Part shown: piece by piece, positions 1 to 9,017 of the stretch
Layout of the letters: every line of letters begins with the position of its first letter
How positions within the stretch are numbered: the first letter of the stretch is position 1
Assembly: GCA_031963045.1 (NCBI GenBank)
Contig: JASSUK010000010.1
Coordinates: 1 to 64,000, forward strand
Source of the DNA: JASSUD01 sp031963045
GTDB taxonomy: Bacteria > Pseudomonadota > Gammaproteobacteria > Burkholderiales > Burkholderiaceae
DNA length: 64,000 nt
Direction: 5' to 3'
Position numbers and translations under genes: made by a program
Notes under the pieces: generated by a model
Seen by the model: only the letters and a program-made list of their open reading frames with translations
What the model was told of the DNA's origin: nothing
The model's database searches: none

Positions 1-77
1 CCTAGCATAAGGTCGGTGACTCAGAAATCGGACATTTCTAATTAGCTAAAATCGGACATTTCTATTTGGCCTCTACA
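1..77. mobile_element. Terminal repeats of an IS21-like insertion sequence (partial)
   Basis: The 16-base motif AAATCGGACATTTCTA occurs twice, at 25-40 and 49-64, 24 bases apart, and the segment closes with GGCCTCTACA at 68-77, so that read from the other strand it begins TGTAGAGGCC. Multiple short repeats of a GAAATGTCCG type just inside a TG...CA terminus are typical, from memory, of IS21-family ends. No transposase is inside the window, so the rest of the element would lie to the left of base 1. Family assignment is inference. Confidence 0.5.
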
Positions 78-124
78 AAAAAATAATGCGATAATTAGCA
101 TTATGTAAAATAAGAAACTTTAGT

Positions 125-2848
125 TTATAGAAGGCTCCCCGCTGCGCTTCTTTGTTTTAACAGCTTCTCATTTGTCTGGCTTAAACCAGTTACTTCCTGG
201 ATTTGTATATCTCTCACATTGAGTGGCCCGTGTGATGATATATATTTTAATTCTACTATATATCCTTCTTTCTCTTTTTTTACCTTCCATTGGCGCAATA
301 AATGATCTTCGTCGCACGTCAATAAATAAGAGCCTTCAGATGTTGTTTTCCAGGCTATGACATCGTTACGCATGCCTTGAATTACTTTGATACACTCTCC
401 AGAGGAAAGTTCCCATACGCGGATAGTATTGTCGTAACTGCCTGTGGCAATGAATGCTTCGCATGGCGAATATGCCATACTTGAAATGGTATCTGTATGC
501 CCGCGCAAGATACGCACCTCTACCCCGTTATATGCATCCCACAAACGAATCGTCTTGTCGTCGTAGCTGCTTGAGGCAATTTTTGTCCCGCTTGGCGAAT
601 ACACCACTCTAGAAACAACGCCTGTGTGCCCTTTTAATACATGTATAGTTACACCGCTTTGCATTTCCCACAAACGAACTGTATGGTCAGCACTGCCCGA
701 GGCAATGTATAAGCCATCTGGCGAATAGGCTATATTACCAACTGGCCCGGTATGCCCTTGCAAGGCACGTACAGTCGCGCCGCTTTGCGCGTCCCACACG
801 CGGATAGTATGGTCAACGCTGCTCGAAGCAATTTGCAATCCATTCGGTGAATACATCAAGCTTGAAATATCGCCTGTATGCCCTTCCAAAATGGATACGA
901 GCATACCACTTTGCGTGTCCCATAGACGAATCGTCTTATCAGAACTAGAGACCATTCGTAATCCGTCTGGTGAGTATATTAATTTGTCAAACGGGCTGTT
1001 ATTCCCCTTTAGGGTGTGCATCAGTGTGCCGCTTTGCGCATCCCATAAATGAATGGCTTTATCCGCGCCATCTGAGGCAATCTGCTCCCCGCTCGGCGAA
1101 TACACGACATTGTAGACTTCACGTGTATGTTCTAGGATGCGTATTACCGTGCCATTTTGGGCATCCCAAATACGAACCGTACTATCAAAGCTGCCCGAAG
1201 CAATCTGCCCCCCATCTGGCGCATAACACGCGCTTGTAATAGGTTCTGAGTGTCCTTCTAGCGCGTGTACAGCGCCTCCTCTTTGCGTATCCCATAGACG
1301 GACTGTTTCATCGTCGCCACCAGAGGCAAGTTGGGCTCCGCTTGGCGAATACACGACACTAAAAACAGGGTGGGTATGCCCTGCTAAAGTGTGTAAAGCT
1401 GCGCCAGTTTGCGCGTTCCATAGACGGATCATCGAGTCATCGCTGCCTGATGCAATCTGCATCCCATCTGGCGAATATGCCAGGCTGTGGACCTCACCTC
1501 TATGTCCTCCTAAGGCGTGTATAACCTTACCACTTTGCACATCCCAAATACGGACCATTGCATCTACGCCGCCCGAAACAATCTGCATCCCATTTGGTGA
1601 ATACGCTATGCTATTGGTTCCACCTTTATGTCCCTCCAAAGTGCGTATAAGTGAACCGTCTTGTGTGTTCCAAATACGAATCGTTTTGTCCAGGCTACCC
1701 GAAGCAATCTGCGTCCCGCTTGGTGCGTAAGCCAGACTAAGAACCGAGAAGGTATGTCCTTCTAAAGTGGACACGGCCATGCCGCTTTGCACATCCCATA
1801 GACGTATTGTGTAGTCAACGCCTCCCGATGCGATCTGTGCCCCATTTGGCGAATATGTCACACTACATACGGAATCGGTATGCCCCTCTAAAACATATAC
1901 AAGTACGCCACTTTGCACGTCCCATACGCGAACCGTTCCATCCTCACTGCTAGAAGCAATCTGTGTCCCGCTGGGTGAATATGCGATGCTACTAACAGAA
2001 TCTGTATGCCCGTCTAGAGTGCATACTTTTTCCCAACTTAAAGTCGTATATATGCTGATATGGCCATTGCCAAGGCCGACAGCAAATGCTTTACCATCAG
2101 GGGAATAAGCGCACGCAGTGACATTAGTTGCTTCTTGCAAATAGGCTAATTCGCCAAACTGCACCCCTAACATCTTTGCTCTGCTTAAATTCGCTTGCCG
2201 CAACCATGTTTGATGAAATCTAACTCTTTCTAGATTGGCTCCTTGGAATTGTGCTGAGTCAAATGCTCCATCACTTAAATCAGCTCCGGGCACACGTATT
2301 CCGTCTAAATTTTTATTATTAAATTGGACGCCTGCTCTTACTAAAAAGGTGATCGCATGCGCGGCTTGGGTTTGCACTTCTTCCAGCTTAGAGCGCTCTA
2401 CCCAATTCCATAATTTTTGCTTGAGTTCAGGATTTTTTTTTATTTCTTTTTGTAAATATGCCGATATTTTTGGTTTATCAACAAGCCACAGCAGCCAACA
2501 AAATTCATTCTTTTCTATCACCTCATCGAATTTCTCCAAAGCAGATAATTTTTCCAGCTGATCGTATGCAAATATATGTAACTCCTCATCCGCATTCACC
2601 AAAGCCTTTTGATATTCTTCTTTAATTTGTTTTTTGATTAAATGAAGTTTCACAGCAGGCTCTTTTACTGCCTCTCCATGGCGAGTCACTATTGTGAGAG
2701 CCATAAACAATTTCAGGCGAGCCGAAAAATCCAGTAAATCTTCTATCATTTGCTGAATTTCTAGAGGCAACGAAAGGAAGGATGGCTTCTCTGATTTCGG
2801 CGCTGAAAAACTGGCTGAAATAGTTTTATTCAAAACTGGAGTGAGCAT
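125..2848 (-). CDS. F-box-like / pentapeptide / WD40 repeat protein (FBXW-like)
   Basis: A 907-residue protein. After a Ser/Thr-rich leader comes an F-box-like helix set (LPLEIQQMIEDLL, about residues 27-50), a helical region, a short pentapeptide block (about 180-225; PGADLSDG, GANL, QANLSRAKM) and then about 15 WD40 blades (about 235-860) with GH...W/D signatures such as EGHTDSV...VRLWD. The tail (GLSQTNEKLLKQRSAAG) recurs in two other proteins of the window (15695-18445 and 20825-24961). F-box plus WD40 is the layout of eukaryotic Cdc4/FBXW substrate receptors, where the F-box binds Skp1 and the propeller binds substrate. By analogy this could be a host-directed effector, but no secretion signal is obvious. 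The start at 2848 has AAGGAAG 10 bases upstream. It lies next to an IS end. Function is inference; domain calls are clear except the F-box, which is moderate. Confidence 0.85.
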   Translation of the reverse strand: MLTPVLNKTISASFSAPKSEKPSFLSLPLEIQQMIEDLLDFSARLKLFMALTIVTRHGEAVKEPAVKLHLIKKQIKEEYQKALVNADEELHIFAYDQLEKLSALEKFDEVIEKNEFCWLLWLVDKPKISAYLQKEIKKNPELKQKLWNWVERSKLEEVQTQAAHAITFLVRAGVQFNNKNLDGIRVPGADLSDGAFDSAQFQGANLERVRFHQTWLRQANLSRAKMLGVQFGELAYLQEATNVTACAYSPDGKAFAVGLGNGHISIYTTLSWEKVCTLDGHTDSVSSIAYSPSGTQIASSSEDGTVRVWDVQSGVLVYVLEGHTDSVCSVTYSPNGAQIASGGVDYTIRLWDVQSGMAVSTLEGHTFSVLSLAYAPSGTQIASGSLDKTIRIWNTQDGSLIRTLEGHKGGTNSIAYSPNGMQIVSGGVDAMVRIWDVQSGKVIHALGGHRGEVHSLAYSPDGMQIASGSDDSMIRLWNAQTGAALHTLAGHTHPVFSVVYSPSGAQLASGGDDETVRLWDTQRGGAVHALEGHSEPITSACYAPDGGQIASGSFDSTVRIWDAQNGTVIRILEHTREVYNVVYSPSGEQIASDGADKAIHLWDAQSGTLMHTLKGNNSPFDKLIYSPDGLRMVSSSDKTIRLWDTQSGMLVSILEGHTGDISSLMYSPNGLQIASSSVDHTIRVWDAQSGATVRALQGHTGPVGNIAYSPDGLYIASGSADHTVRLWEMQSGVTIHVLKGHTGVVSRVVYSPSGTKIASSSYDDKTIRLWDAYNGVEVRILRGHTDTISSMAYSPCEAFIATGSYDNTIRVWELSSGECIKVIQGMRNDVIAWKTTSEGSYLLTCDEDHLLRQWKVKKEKEGYIVELKYISSHGPLNVRDIQIQEVTGLSQTNEKLLKQRSAAGSLL

Positions 2849-3082
2849 TTGCTACTTCCTTAAGGCTTGTTCTCAATTAAGCGTAGTAAGTAGCCTTGCA
2901 TCTGCAAGGCGTTAAAGTTAAGCAGATAGTTTCTGTGAGTTCTGGAGATTGTATCTCTTTCTGTATTAAGGCTTTTATTGAGTAAAAGTGAAAAACTGTC
3001 TTTAATTAATGGAATAAAAATTATGCGCTGGTTAGTTGGGCGTCTATGAGCATCAGAGGCTTCCTAGTCCCTTTACTTTGCC

Positions 3083-3478
3083 TCATAAAAGGCGCGCTGA
3101 TTGGCCTTGAGCTGTGAGGAGCATAACCGCTTTTTTATCAAAGGAGATGAAAGTTTCTCCACCAAGCCAATTACTCTCATAGGCAATGACGCCATCAGCA
3201 AAATCCCCGCCAGCCTCAAGGATTGCTAAACCAGCTTCAACTGCTGGGCGATTCATCACTACGTTTCCAGTATCAAGCAAAGACCGAATAACAGTAGCAA
3301 CTTTCTCTTTTGAGAATTGCATACCTCTGAGTAATATCCAAGCAAGCTCACACAGGCAAGGAAGCGAAACAGCAATCAATGTTGCTTCTTCCAGCAGCTT
3401 AGCCGCTTTGCGCCCCTGTTCAGTGTCATCTTGTAGTACGGCGCGAGCAAGAATATTGGTATCAACAGATATTTTCAT
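3083..3478 (-). CDS. PIN-domain toxin, VapC-like RNase
   Basis: A PIN-domain protein of about 131 residues, expected to be a Mg2+-dependent RNase toxin of a type II toxin-antitoxin pair. Acidic residues sit in the usual PIN pattern: KISVDTNILAR at the N-terminus (Asp6), CELAWIL (Glu), GGDFADGVIAYES (Asp) and a late FISFDKKA strand. I chose the ATG at 3478, five codons inside the longest frame, because it overlaps the TGA stop of the upstream antitoxin gene (ATGA-type coupling) and starts exactly at the first PIN strand. The partner gene at 3475-3726 supports a toxin-antitoxin role. It could stabilise neighbouring mobile DNA or simply be a remnant; both frames look intact. Confidence 0.85.
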   Translation of the reverse strand: MKISVDTNILARAVLQDDTEQGRKAAKLLEEATLIAVSLPCLCELAWILLRGMQFSKEKVATVIRSLLDTGNVVMNRPAVEAGLAILEAGGDFADGVIAYESNWLGGETFISFDKKAVMLLTAQGQSARLL

Positions 3479-3726
3479 TTTTCGCCAGCCCAACCAGCAG
3501 CAGCAATTTCGTTCATTTCTTCTATAGAAAGTACTTTGCCTGTGCTATTTGCAAGCAGACCAATAAAGCTTTTGATACTCCCTGTGGGCCGCGCGCCCCT
3601 TATTCGCAGCTCACCTCCCGGCAATTTGTCAAAGTCGATTTGTTGACCGGGTTTGATACCCAGGTGTTGCAACACATCTTTTCTAAACGTCACTTGCCCC
3701 CGTGCGGTAACTGTCAATGTGGTCAT
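3475..3726 (-). CDS. AbrB/MazE-type antitoxin (VapB-like)
   Basis: An 83-residue protein with an N-terminal swapped-hairpin AbrB/MazE DNA-binding domain: TLTVTARGQVTFRKDVLQHLGIKPGQQIDF resembles the usual V...GQVTIPK..R..LG...G..V pattern. The C-terminal part, ending SIEEMNEIAAAGWAGEK, would wrap the toxin. Its stop overlaps the start of the PIN toxin gene, so the two are co-translated, antitoxin first. Such antitoxins normally repress their own promoter, which would lie just beyond 3726. Function follows from domain and neighbour. Confidence 0.85.
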   Translation of the reverse strand: MTTLTVTARGQVTFRKDVLQHLGIKPGQQIDFDKLPGGELRIRGARPTGSIKSFIGLLANSTGKVLSIEEMNEIAAAGWAGEK

Positions 3727-4065
3727 GATGATGTCCTCGTGAATTTGCTGATGGATTAATCAAATAGTAATGCAAATATGCCTTACTGTCAATTTGTCTT
3801 ATATTGGAAACAATTCTTCCTCCATCTTCATTTGCTCCGCGGCTCTAAAAGCTTAAATGATCTTATCGATCTTTTCTTGCCCTACTCTCTCCATTTTTCC
3901 TGGCCCCGCTACGTTGCCCGTACAGCGGCGCAGTATGCGTGCCTGCTCCCGGGCGATGTAGTGGATCAAACTCTGGCCCGCTGTAACGCCATGCGGATTA
4001 AGCGGTCGCCAGGTATTTGATGCATTCCGTTTTATTCGCTTGCGTGGCCTGGCTTAAGGCCGTTG
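3727..4065. other. Intergenic stretch, no gene recognised
   Basis: About 340 bases between the toxin-antitoxin promoter side and the 3' end of the transglycosylase gene. A plus-strand open frame of 80 codons exists here but shows no recognisable domain, so I do not call it. The promoter of the toxin-antitoxin pair is expected in the first 60 bases. Confidence 0.5.
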
Positions 4066-5187
4066 TTAATCATTTACTTGCAAGCGCTGTTTAATGTGCT
4101 GACCAAGCTGGTAGACACTAAGCGCGTAAAAAAAACTGCGGTTATATTTTGTGATCACAGCAAAATTGTGCAGACCAAGTTTATATTCAGTTGGTTTTTT
4201 ATGGGCTGGTAAATCAATGATACTTACCAATGTGCTTAACTCAGTCTCTGTATTGAATGTTTCATTAAGTGATAAACCCACTTTAAGTAATTTACCTAGA
4301 GGTCGGCTGGGTTCAATTTTCTCATCTGTTTCTGCCTGTGCAATATTCAGACTAGCGCTATTGGAAGCGATTTCCAAAATCACTGGCCGGCCAGCTTCCC
4401 AACCGTGTTGGTGCAGATAATTGGCGATACTGCCGATTGCATCAGCAACACTTGTATATAAATCGATCTTTTGGTCACCATCATAATCAATTGCGTATTG
4501 CATAATGCTGCTTGGCATAAATTGGCCAAGACCGATACCTCCATCATAAGAGCCAAGAATGCGAGTGGGGTCGAGACCAGCGGCACGAGTCCAGAGTAGA
4601 AAATCCTCCAAGTTTTTTCGAAACAGTTCCATGCGTTTTAATTGGTTCGCTTTAGTTGGATAATCAAAAGCCAATGTTGTCAGGGCATCCAGAACATAAT
4701 GATTACCCCTATTCCGGCCATAGAAAGTCTCTATGCCAATAATCCCAACAAGAATTTCAGGCAGCACGCCAAATTCTTGGTGTGCCCGTTGCAAAGTTGC
4801 CTGATGTGTACGCCAGAAGTGCACGCCAGCATTAATACGCGCTGCACTAAGAAAGTGTGACTGATATGTATGCCAATCGCGAGGGTATGATGCGCGTGTT
4901 GGCTGCTCAAGTTTTACAGATATGGCGGAATATTTAACTTGTGCAAAAAGTTCACGTAGAGCGCTGGGTTTGAAGTGGTGACGTGCGGCCAGCTCACTGA
5001 TAAAAGTCTCTACAACTGGATTATTCTGATAGCGGTGTGAAACACGCTCTTTCGCAAAAATTTGCTTTGGTGGCGATATACAGCTTGCTATGAGCGTATA
5101 TCCGAAGATAAGCAGCCACCTTAGAAGCGTGCTGGTTAAATGCGCGGTGGGTAGTAGTAGGAGGAGTGAAGCCGTTAGTCTCAGCTA
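4066..5187 (-). CDS. MltB-type lytic murein transglycosylase (SLT_2), start codon missing
   Basis: The frame encodes a membrane-bound lytic transglycosylase that cleaves peptidoglycan to 1,6-anhydro-muropeptides. IIGIETFYGRN carries the catalytic glutamate and GGIGLGQFMPSSIMQYA is the SLT_2 core. From GTG 4824 the product is only 252 residues, but the same frame stays open back to a stop near 5188. That extension reads as a real N-terminus: a hydrophobic segment ending in a lipobox-like LIASC, then the start of the SLT_2 domain (VVETFISELAARHHF). The extension contains no ATG, GTG or TTG. Either a rare start (CTG near 5187) is used, a frameshift has detached the start, or the gene is decaying. 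The 5' boundary given is that of the open frame. Confidence 0.75.
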
Positions 5188-5712
5188 GCATAAAGTGGAG
5201 GATGGTCAAGAATGTCAAGCGTACATAAGTGAAAAAGAGTATGGACATGACGGAATGTCATCTTCCAATTCGAGCATCAAAAGAGCACTTATGGGTGAGT
5301 CTTTCGATCTTATCCTCCGCATATTAAAACAGGATTTACCATTCTCTTCTCATGGTTTTACTGTAACTTTTGAAATGCATTCAAAACTGGTGTTACGCAT
5401 GGTGCAGTGCGAAAACTGTTCATCATCAATCGTGTGGCTATGTGTGGCTATATCTCTATGGCCTGCGCAACATCCCTATAAAGAGTGCATGGCAAAAAGC
5501 AAGGTCTGTTCTGGGTGCCCTACTCTCTCTTTTTTATAAAAAAGGAAGGCCTAAAACCACGCTTGATGAGTGCTCCACTTTGCTTATGGTTTTTCTTTTT
5601 TTAGGTAGTCAATTAGCTTATATGTACCTGGTCTTCGAAGCTAATGGCCCAATACTCACAGCTCTTCATAATTTATCCATTCGCCCATTCATCAGAGGTA
5701 TTTTATTTTTGG
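5188..5712. other. Intergenic stretch, no supported gene
   Basis: About 520 bases between the transglycosylase and the ThiE-like gene. Two overlapping plus-strand open frames occur (5195-5539 and 5370-5747). The second contains hydrophobic stretches but resembles no family I know and overlaps the 3' end of the ThiE-like gene. I see no RNA gene or repeat. Confidence 0.4.
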
Positions 5713-6327
5713 CTAAGCAGGACATTTTTCGTTCCAAAGCGCGCTAATTGCCGCAATCCCATAAGCACCATGCTCCTGAGCATTCGTTAAATTTTCTCTT
5801 TTCATTCCTCCTAACGCATAGACTTGGCGATTGGTAAAGGAAGTCAGTTTTGCAAAATTATCCCAGCCTAAAGGCTTTGCTTCAGGGTGGCTTTGAGTAT
5901 GCAAAACAGGAGATAAGGTGACGAAGTCCACGCCAATACTTTCAGCTTTTTTTAGCTGCGCTTCATTGTGGCAGGCTGCAGATACAAGCTTGTTCGTGCC
6001 CAGCGGACGGTTTTGACAGGACATTAGTCGTGCACTATCTAGATGCACGCCGTCTGAATTTAGCTCAATTGCTTTTTGGGGGCTGGAATTCAACAATAAG
6101 AGGGCCTGATATCGATGGCAGCAGATCAACGCTTGTTGGGCTAATGATTCGTATATTTTAGGATCTAGTTTTTTGGCCCTTAATTGTACTAATCGAATTC
6201 CTGAAATAAGCGCTTTTTCGAGACGAGCCATAAAATCGGGAAGTTCATCTGCACCGCTTGGCTCAGGCGTAATAAGATATATACGCGGCAACGGAGAGCA
6301 CATTGGAATAGAAGTCGATAGTTCCAT
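5713..6327 (-). CDS. Thiamine-phosphate synthase-like protein (ThiE/TenI fold)
   Basis: A 204-residue TIM-barrel protein of the ThiE/TenI family. Recognisable segments are GIRLVQLRAKKLD, DGVHLDSARL, ACHNEAQLKKAESIGVDFVTLSPV and QVYALGGM. True ThiE couples the pyrimidine and thiazole moieties of thiamine. Here the conserved Asn-Asp after the third strand reads LLLLNSSPQ, and the usual HLGQ.D is HLDSARL, so key Mg/diphosphate ligands look altered. The sequence most resembles, from memory, the C-terminal thiamine-phosphate-synthase-like domain that follows a MutT/Nudix domain in beta-proteobacteria. No MutT half is present and an in-frame stop lies just upstream. The start at 6327 has a good AAGGGG site. 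Activity as a thiamine enzyme is doubtful. Confidence 0.75.
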   Translation of the reverse strand: MELSTSIPMCSPLPRIYLITPEPSGADELPDFMARLEKALISGIRLVQLRAKKLDPKIYESLAQQALICCHRYQALLLLNSSPQKAIELNSDGVHLDSARLMSCQNRPLGTNKLVSAACHNEAQLKKAESIGVDFVTLSPVLHTQSHPEAKPLGWDNFAKLTSFTNRQVYALGGMKRENLTNAQEHGAYGIAAISALWNEKCPA

Positions 6328-6752
6328 AAGAAAACCCCTTCAAAATATGGTTATGCCAAAGAGTACAGCTGCTCTACGTTTTATTCGCCCTTCTCTACTG
6401 AAAATATTGAGTGCTGTACTCACATCTATGCCGCCGAGCGATACCGTCTAAATAGATCACGAATAAAATTGACTATTTTAGGCGCAAGCAGTGCCCGTCG
6501 CGCAAGGGGTTCGATTTTAGGGTTTTAAACTTATAGGTAAGAACAACTGCAGAGGTATAGAAAGGAAGGCGTAATTTTTGCGCTTTTTCTTTTCCATTTT
6601 CCTTATGGCTGATAGAACCCGTTCCCTGCTGCTAGACAGGGTGCCTATCTAGCAGCAGGGAACGTTTAGGACCTCTCTTCTATGTTGCCTTCTATTACTG
6701 CCCAACCGAAAGGCACTGCTGCCCTTTCCTCTTTAGATAGTAAAGTGCTTAA
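6328..6752. promoter_or_regulatory. 425-base intergenic region holding a perfect 16-bp inverted repeat
   Basis: Two minus-strand starts cannot be supported here. The notable element is the inverted repeat with arms at 6621-6636 (GTTCCCTGCTGCTAGA) and 6648-6663, 16 of 16 bases pairing around an 11-base loop. There is no T-run after either arm, so it is not a standard terminator. It lies about 90 bases before the siderophore synthetase start, so a regulatory hairpin or the end of a lost mobile element are both possible. Confidence 0.5.
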
Positions 6753-8813
6753 ATGGACTTAAATCAGCTAGAAGAAACTACACCAGTCAATCTCCCTCAA
6801 CATGCCCAAGAAGCAGTCGAAATTCAATCACCGTCAATAAATAACATAGAAGAAAGGCTTGCTTATTTTCAAGCATTGACTCATACGCCATTGAAACTAT
6901 CTTCGGTACCCCACATTATGCTTCCGGATAATATTTGGAAACTCCTTGCCCAAGCGTCTGACATATCCAATCAGCCAATTGATTGTTCAATCGAAAAACA
7001 AGCTTCACTTTTGGCGAAGCATGCGACGATGTCTCGCTTTTTGGCTTGCTTGGTCAATGAAGGGTTGGTCTTAGGCAATATTATGGTTGGCATATCGCCA
7101 ACTGCTTCGTTGGGTAATGGGCGTGAGTCATTAAAGTTACTCGCTTTGAGGGAACGTGATATAGCTAGCGATGCACAATACGATGCAATCACTGCTGATG
7201 TTCAAACCGCTAAATATCTAGTGCTTCTCAAGCGATTCCCTATGGTTCGTGATAGCGACAAGTCAAGATCCGCATTAATTGATCCCTGTGATTTTTCCTC
7301 AGTGGTTGTGGATATCTCTAAGCTTGAGCAGGTGACTGATGTTGGCGTCATTATGAAACAAATCGGTGAATGGAATAATTATGAACCCAATGTGATTGAC
7401 AATATCTGCGCTGAAATGGCTAATTCTATAGAGCATCAGACTTATCGTTATAGGCATCCTCCATCTATAAAGCTCACTGCGGACTCTCCTTTAATTGACT
7501 GGGAGCAATCGATTATTGAGGGACATCCCACCCATCCAATGCATAGAATGCGACAGGCTGCATACCCAACTGAGCCTATATTGCCATCTACTGATTTATC
7601 TAATGTTTATCTTCGTTATGTGATTGCTAATAAGGATGAACTTATCATTACAGGTGATTTTGCTAATCTGGCTAAACCGTTCTATGCTGATCATTTAGGT
7701 CAACTTGCTCAAAATGGAATTGCATTTAATCCAAAATCAGAATTAATTGTGCCAGTTCATGAGTATCAGATTCCTAACGTTCAGCTTAAGTTTCCTCATG
7801 CTCGGATTTTGCCAAAATGGTTTAGCACTTTATGCAAGGCTCAATCTTCAAACCGCACGCTTAATTATATTGGATACGATAAATATTGTATTAAGCTTCC
7901 GTTAGGAGTGAAATTAACATCTGCATTACGTACGATTACGCCTTGGACTACTTCTCTTGGGCCTAAAATGGATAAAGTGTTGGATGCAGTCATTGCTGAT
8001 AAAAATGCATTGATAGCCATGAGAGAGCCTGCTTCAGTGAGTTCATCCAATCCTAATTTCGATATTGCCAGACACCTCTCATGCATTATTCGTGATGATG
8101 CCCAATACCAGGCGAATTTGCGTAATGAGCGCGCTGTTGTTTGTGTGGCTTTGACTGAATCTTTACCATCCACTACTAGCCCCACAGGTAGAACCTTACC
8201 TTTTATACACAATATTTGGGGTAATCGTCTAACCACTTTACAAGGTAAATTGGACTTCTTGGAAGAATATGCGACGGCTTATTTGAAAGTTTTTTTGCCG
8301 CCAGTGATACATCATGGATTTACGTTTGAAGCGCATCAGCAAAATACACTGATACGCTTTAATAAGGATACACTGCAAATAACAGGATTTATGATTAGAG
8401 ATTACGGTGGTGTTAGATATTACCCACCAGCATTACGCGAAAGTACACGCCAACTACCAGATGGGCCAATTGAAATCGATACTTTTCCAGATCATTGTAT
8501 TAAAGCAAAATCAATTGATGTGGTATATCGTTCTGCCTTTCATACTATGATCCAAAGTCATTTAAATACGATTATTAAGTCACTTGGATTATTTCGTATT
8601 GATGAAAATGGAAAAGAGGTTATGGGTAGTGGATGTGGCTGGAAAATTGTCCGCAATATTCTTAGTCAAATAATTCCGCAGGACCATGATTTATATAAAT
8701 CGTGGCTTCAATCAACTGAAATTCAAAGTAAAGCTTTATTAACGATGCAAATATCAGGGGTATTTCGTGAGCATTCTTATGCAAAGATCCCTAATCTCAT
8801 CGTACAAGACTGA
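6753..8813 (+). CDS. NRPS-independent siderophore synthetase (IucA/IucC family)
   Basis: A 686-residue NIS synthetase, which adenylates a carboxylate such as citrate and condenses it with an amine or alcohol to build a siderophore. The family signature EGHPTHPMHRMR is at about 256-267, KLPLGVKLTSALRTI near 381-395 is an ATP-binding segment, and HGFTFEAHQQNTLIRF at about 521-536 is the conserved C-terminal motif. Length is in the usual range of about 580-700. It stands alone: no export, uptake or accessory siderophore genes are adjacent. A single NIS synthetase can suffice for rhizoferrin-type carboxylate siderophores, known from both bacteria and Mucoromycota fungi, so host-related iron capture is an attractive inference. 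No strong Shine-Dalgarno precedes the ATG. The frame is intact. Confidence 0.9.
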   Translation: MDLNQLEETTPVNLPQHAQEAVEIQSPSINNIEERLAYFQALTHTPLKLSSVPHIMLPDNIWKLLAQASDISNQPIDCSIEKQASLLAKHATMSRFLACLVNEGLVLGNIMVGISPTASLGNGRESLKLLALRERDIASDAQYDAITADVQTAKYLVLLKRFPMVRDSDKSRSALIDPCDFSSVVVDISKLEQVTDVGVIMKQIGEWNNYEPNVIDNICAEMANSIEHQTYRYRHPPSIKLTADSPLIDWEQSIIEGHPTHPMHRMRQAAYPTEPILPSTDLSNVYLRYVIANKDELIITGDFANLAKPFYADHLGQLAQNGIAFNPKSELIVPVHEYQIPNVQLKFPHARILPKWFSTLCKAQSSNRTLNYIGYDKYCIKLPLGVKLTSALRTITPWTTSLGPKMDKVLDAVIADKNALIAMREPASVSSSNPNFDIARHLSCIIRDDAQYQANLRNERAVVCVALTESLPSTTSPTGRTLPFIHNIWGNRLTTLQGKLDFLEEYATAYLKVFLPPVIHHGFTFEAHQQNTLIRFNKDTLQITGFMIRDYGGVRYYPPALRESTRQLPDGPIEIDTFPDHCIKAKSIDVVYRSAFHTMIQSHLNTIIKSLGLFRIDENGKEVMGSGCGWKIVRNILSQIIPQDHDLYKSWLQSTEIQSKALLTMQISGVFREHSYAKIPNLIVQD

Positions 8814-8836
8814 AAAATAGAAAATTTAACAGAGCA

Positions 8837-8914
8837 CAGGTGGCAGCGATAGCGCGCGTGTTAAGTCGATATATTTAAGTTAAATTACAGAGCCACCTGC
8901 CCTCCCCTTTTTTT
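8837..8914 (+). terminator. Possible terminator downstream of the siderophore synthetase
   Basis: CAGGTGGC at 8837-8844 pairs perfectly with GCCACCTG at 8892-8899, with a long loop of 47 bases, and is followed after a short C-rich stretch by a run of T residues ending near 8914. The long loop makes this a weak call. Confidence 0.35.
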
Positions 8915-9017
8915 ATAAAAATCACGTGGGCATTGTGTCAAGCTAGGATTCCACCCTGTTTAAAAAAAGCACGTACACGCTCTATTCTCCCACTACATCC
9001 TGCCATGCATCACGCGC

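Noticed and set aside
970..2561. Plus-strand open frames opposite the first WD40 gene
   Set aside because: They mirror the 126-base repeat of the WD40 gene on the other strand and show no domain of their own.
5370..5747. 125-codon plus-strand frame with hydrophobic stretches
   Set aside because: It overlaps the ThiE-like gene, has no good ribosome-binding site and resembles no family known to me.
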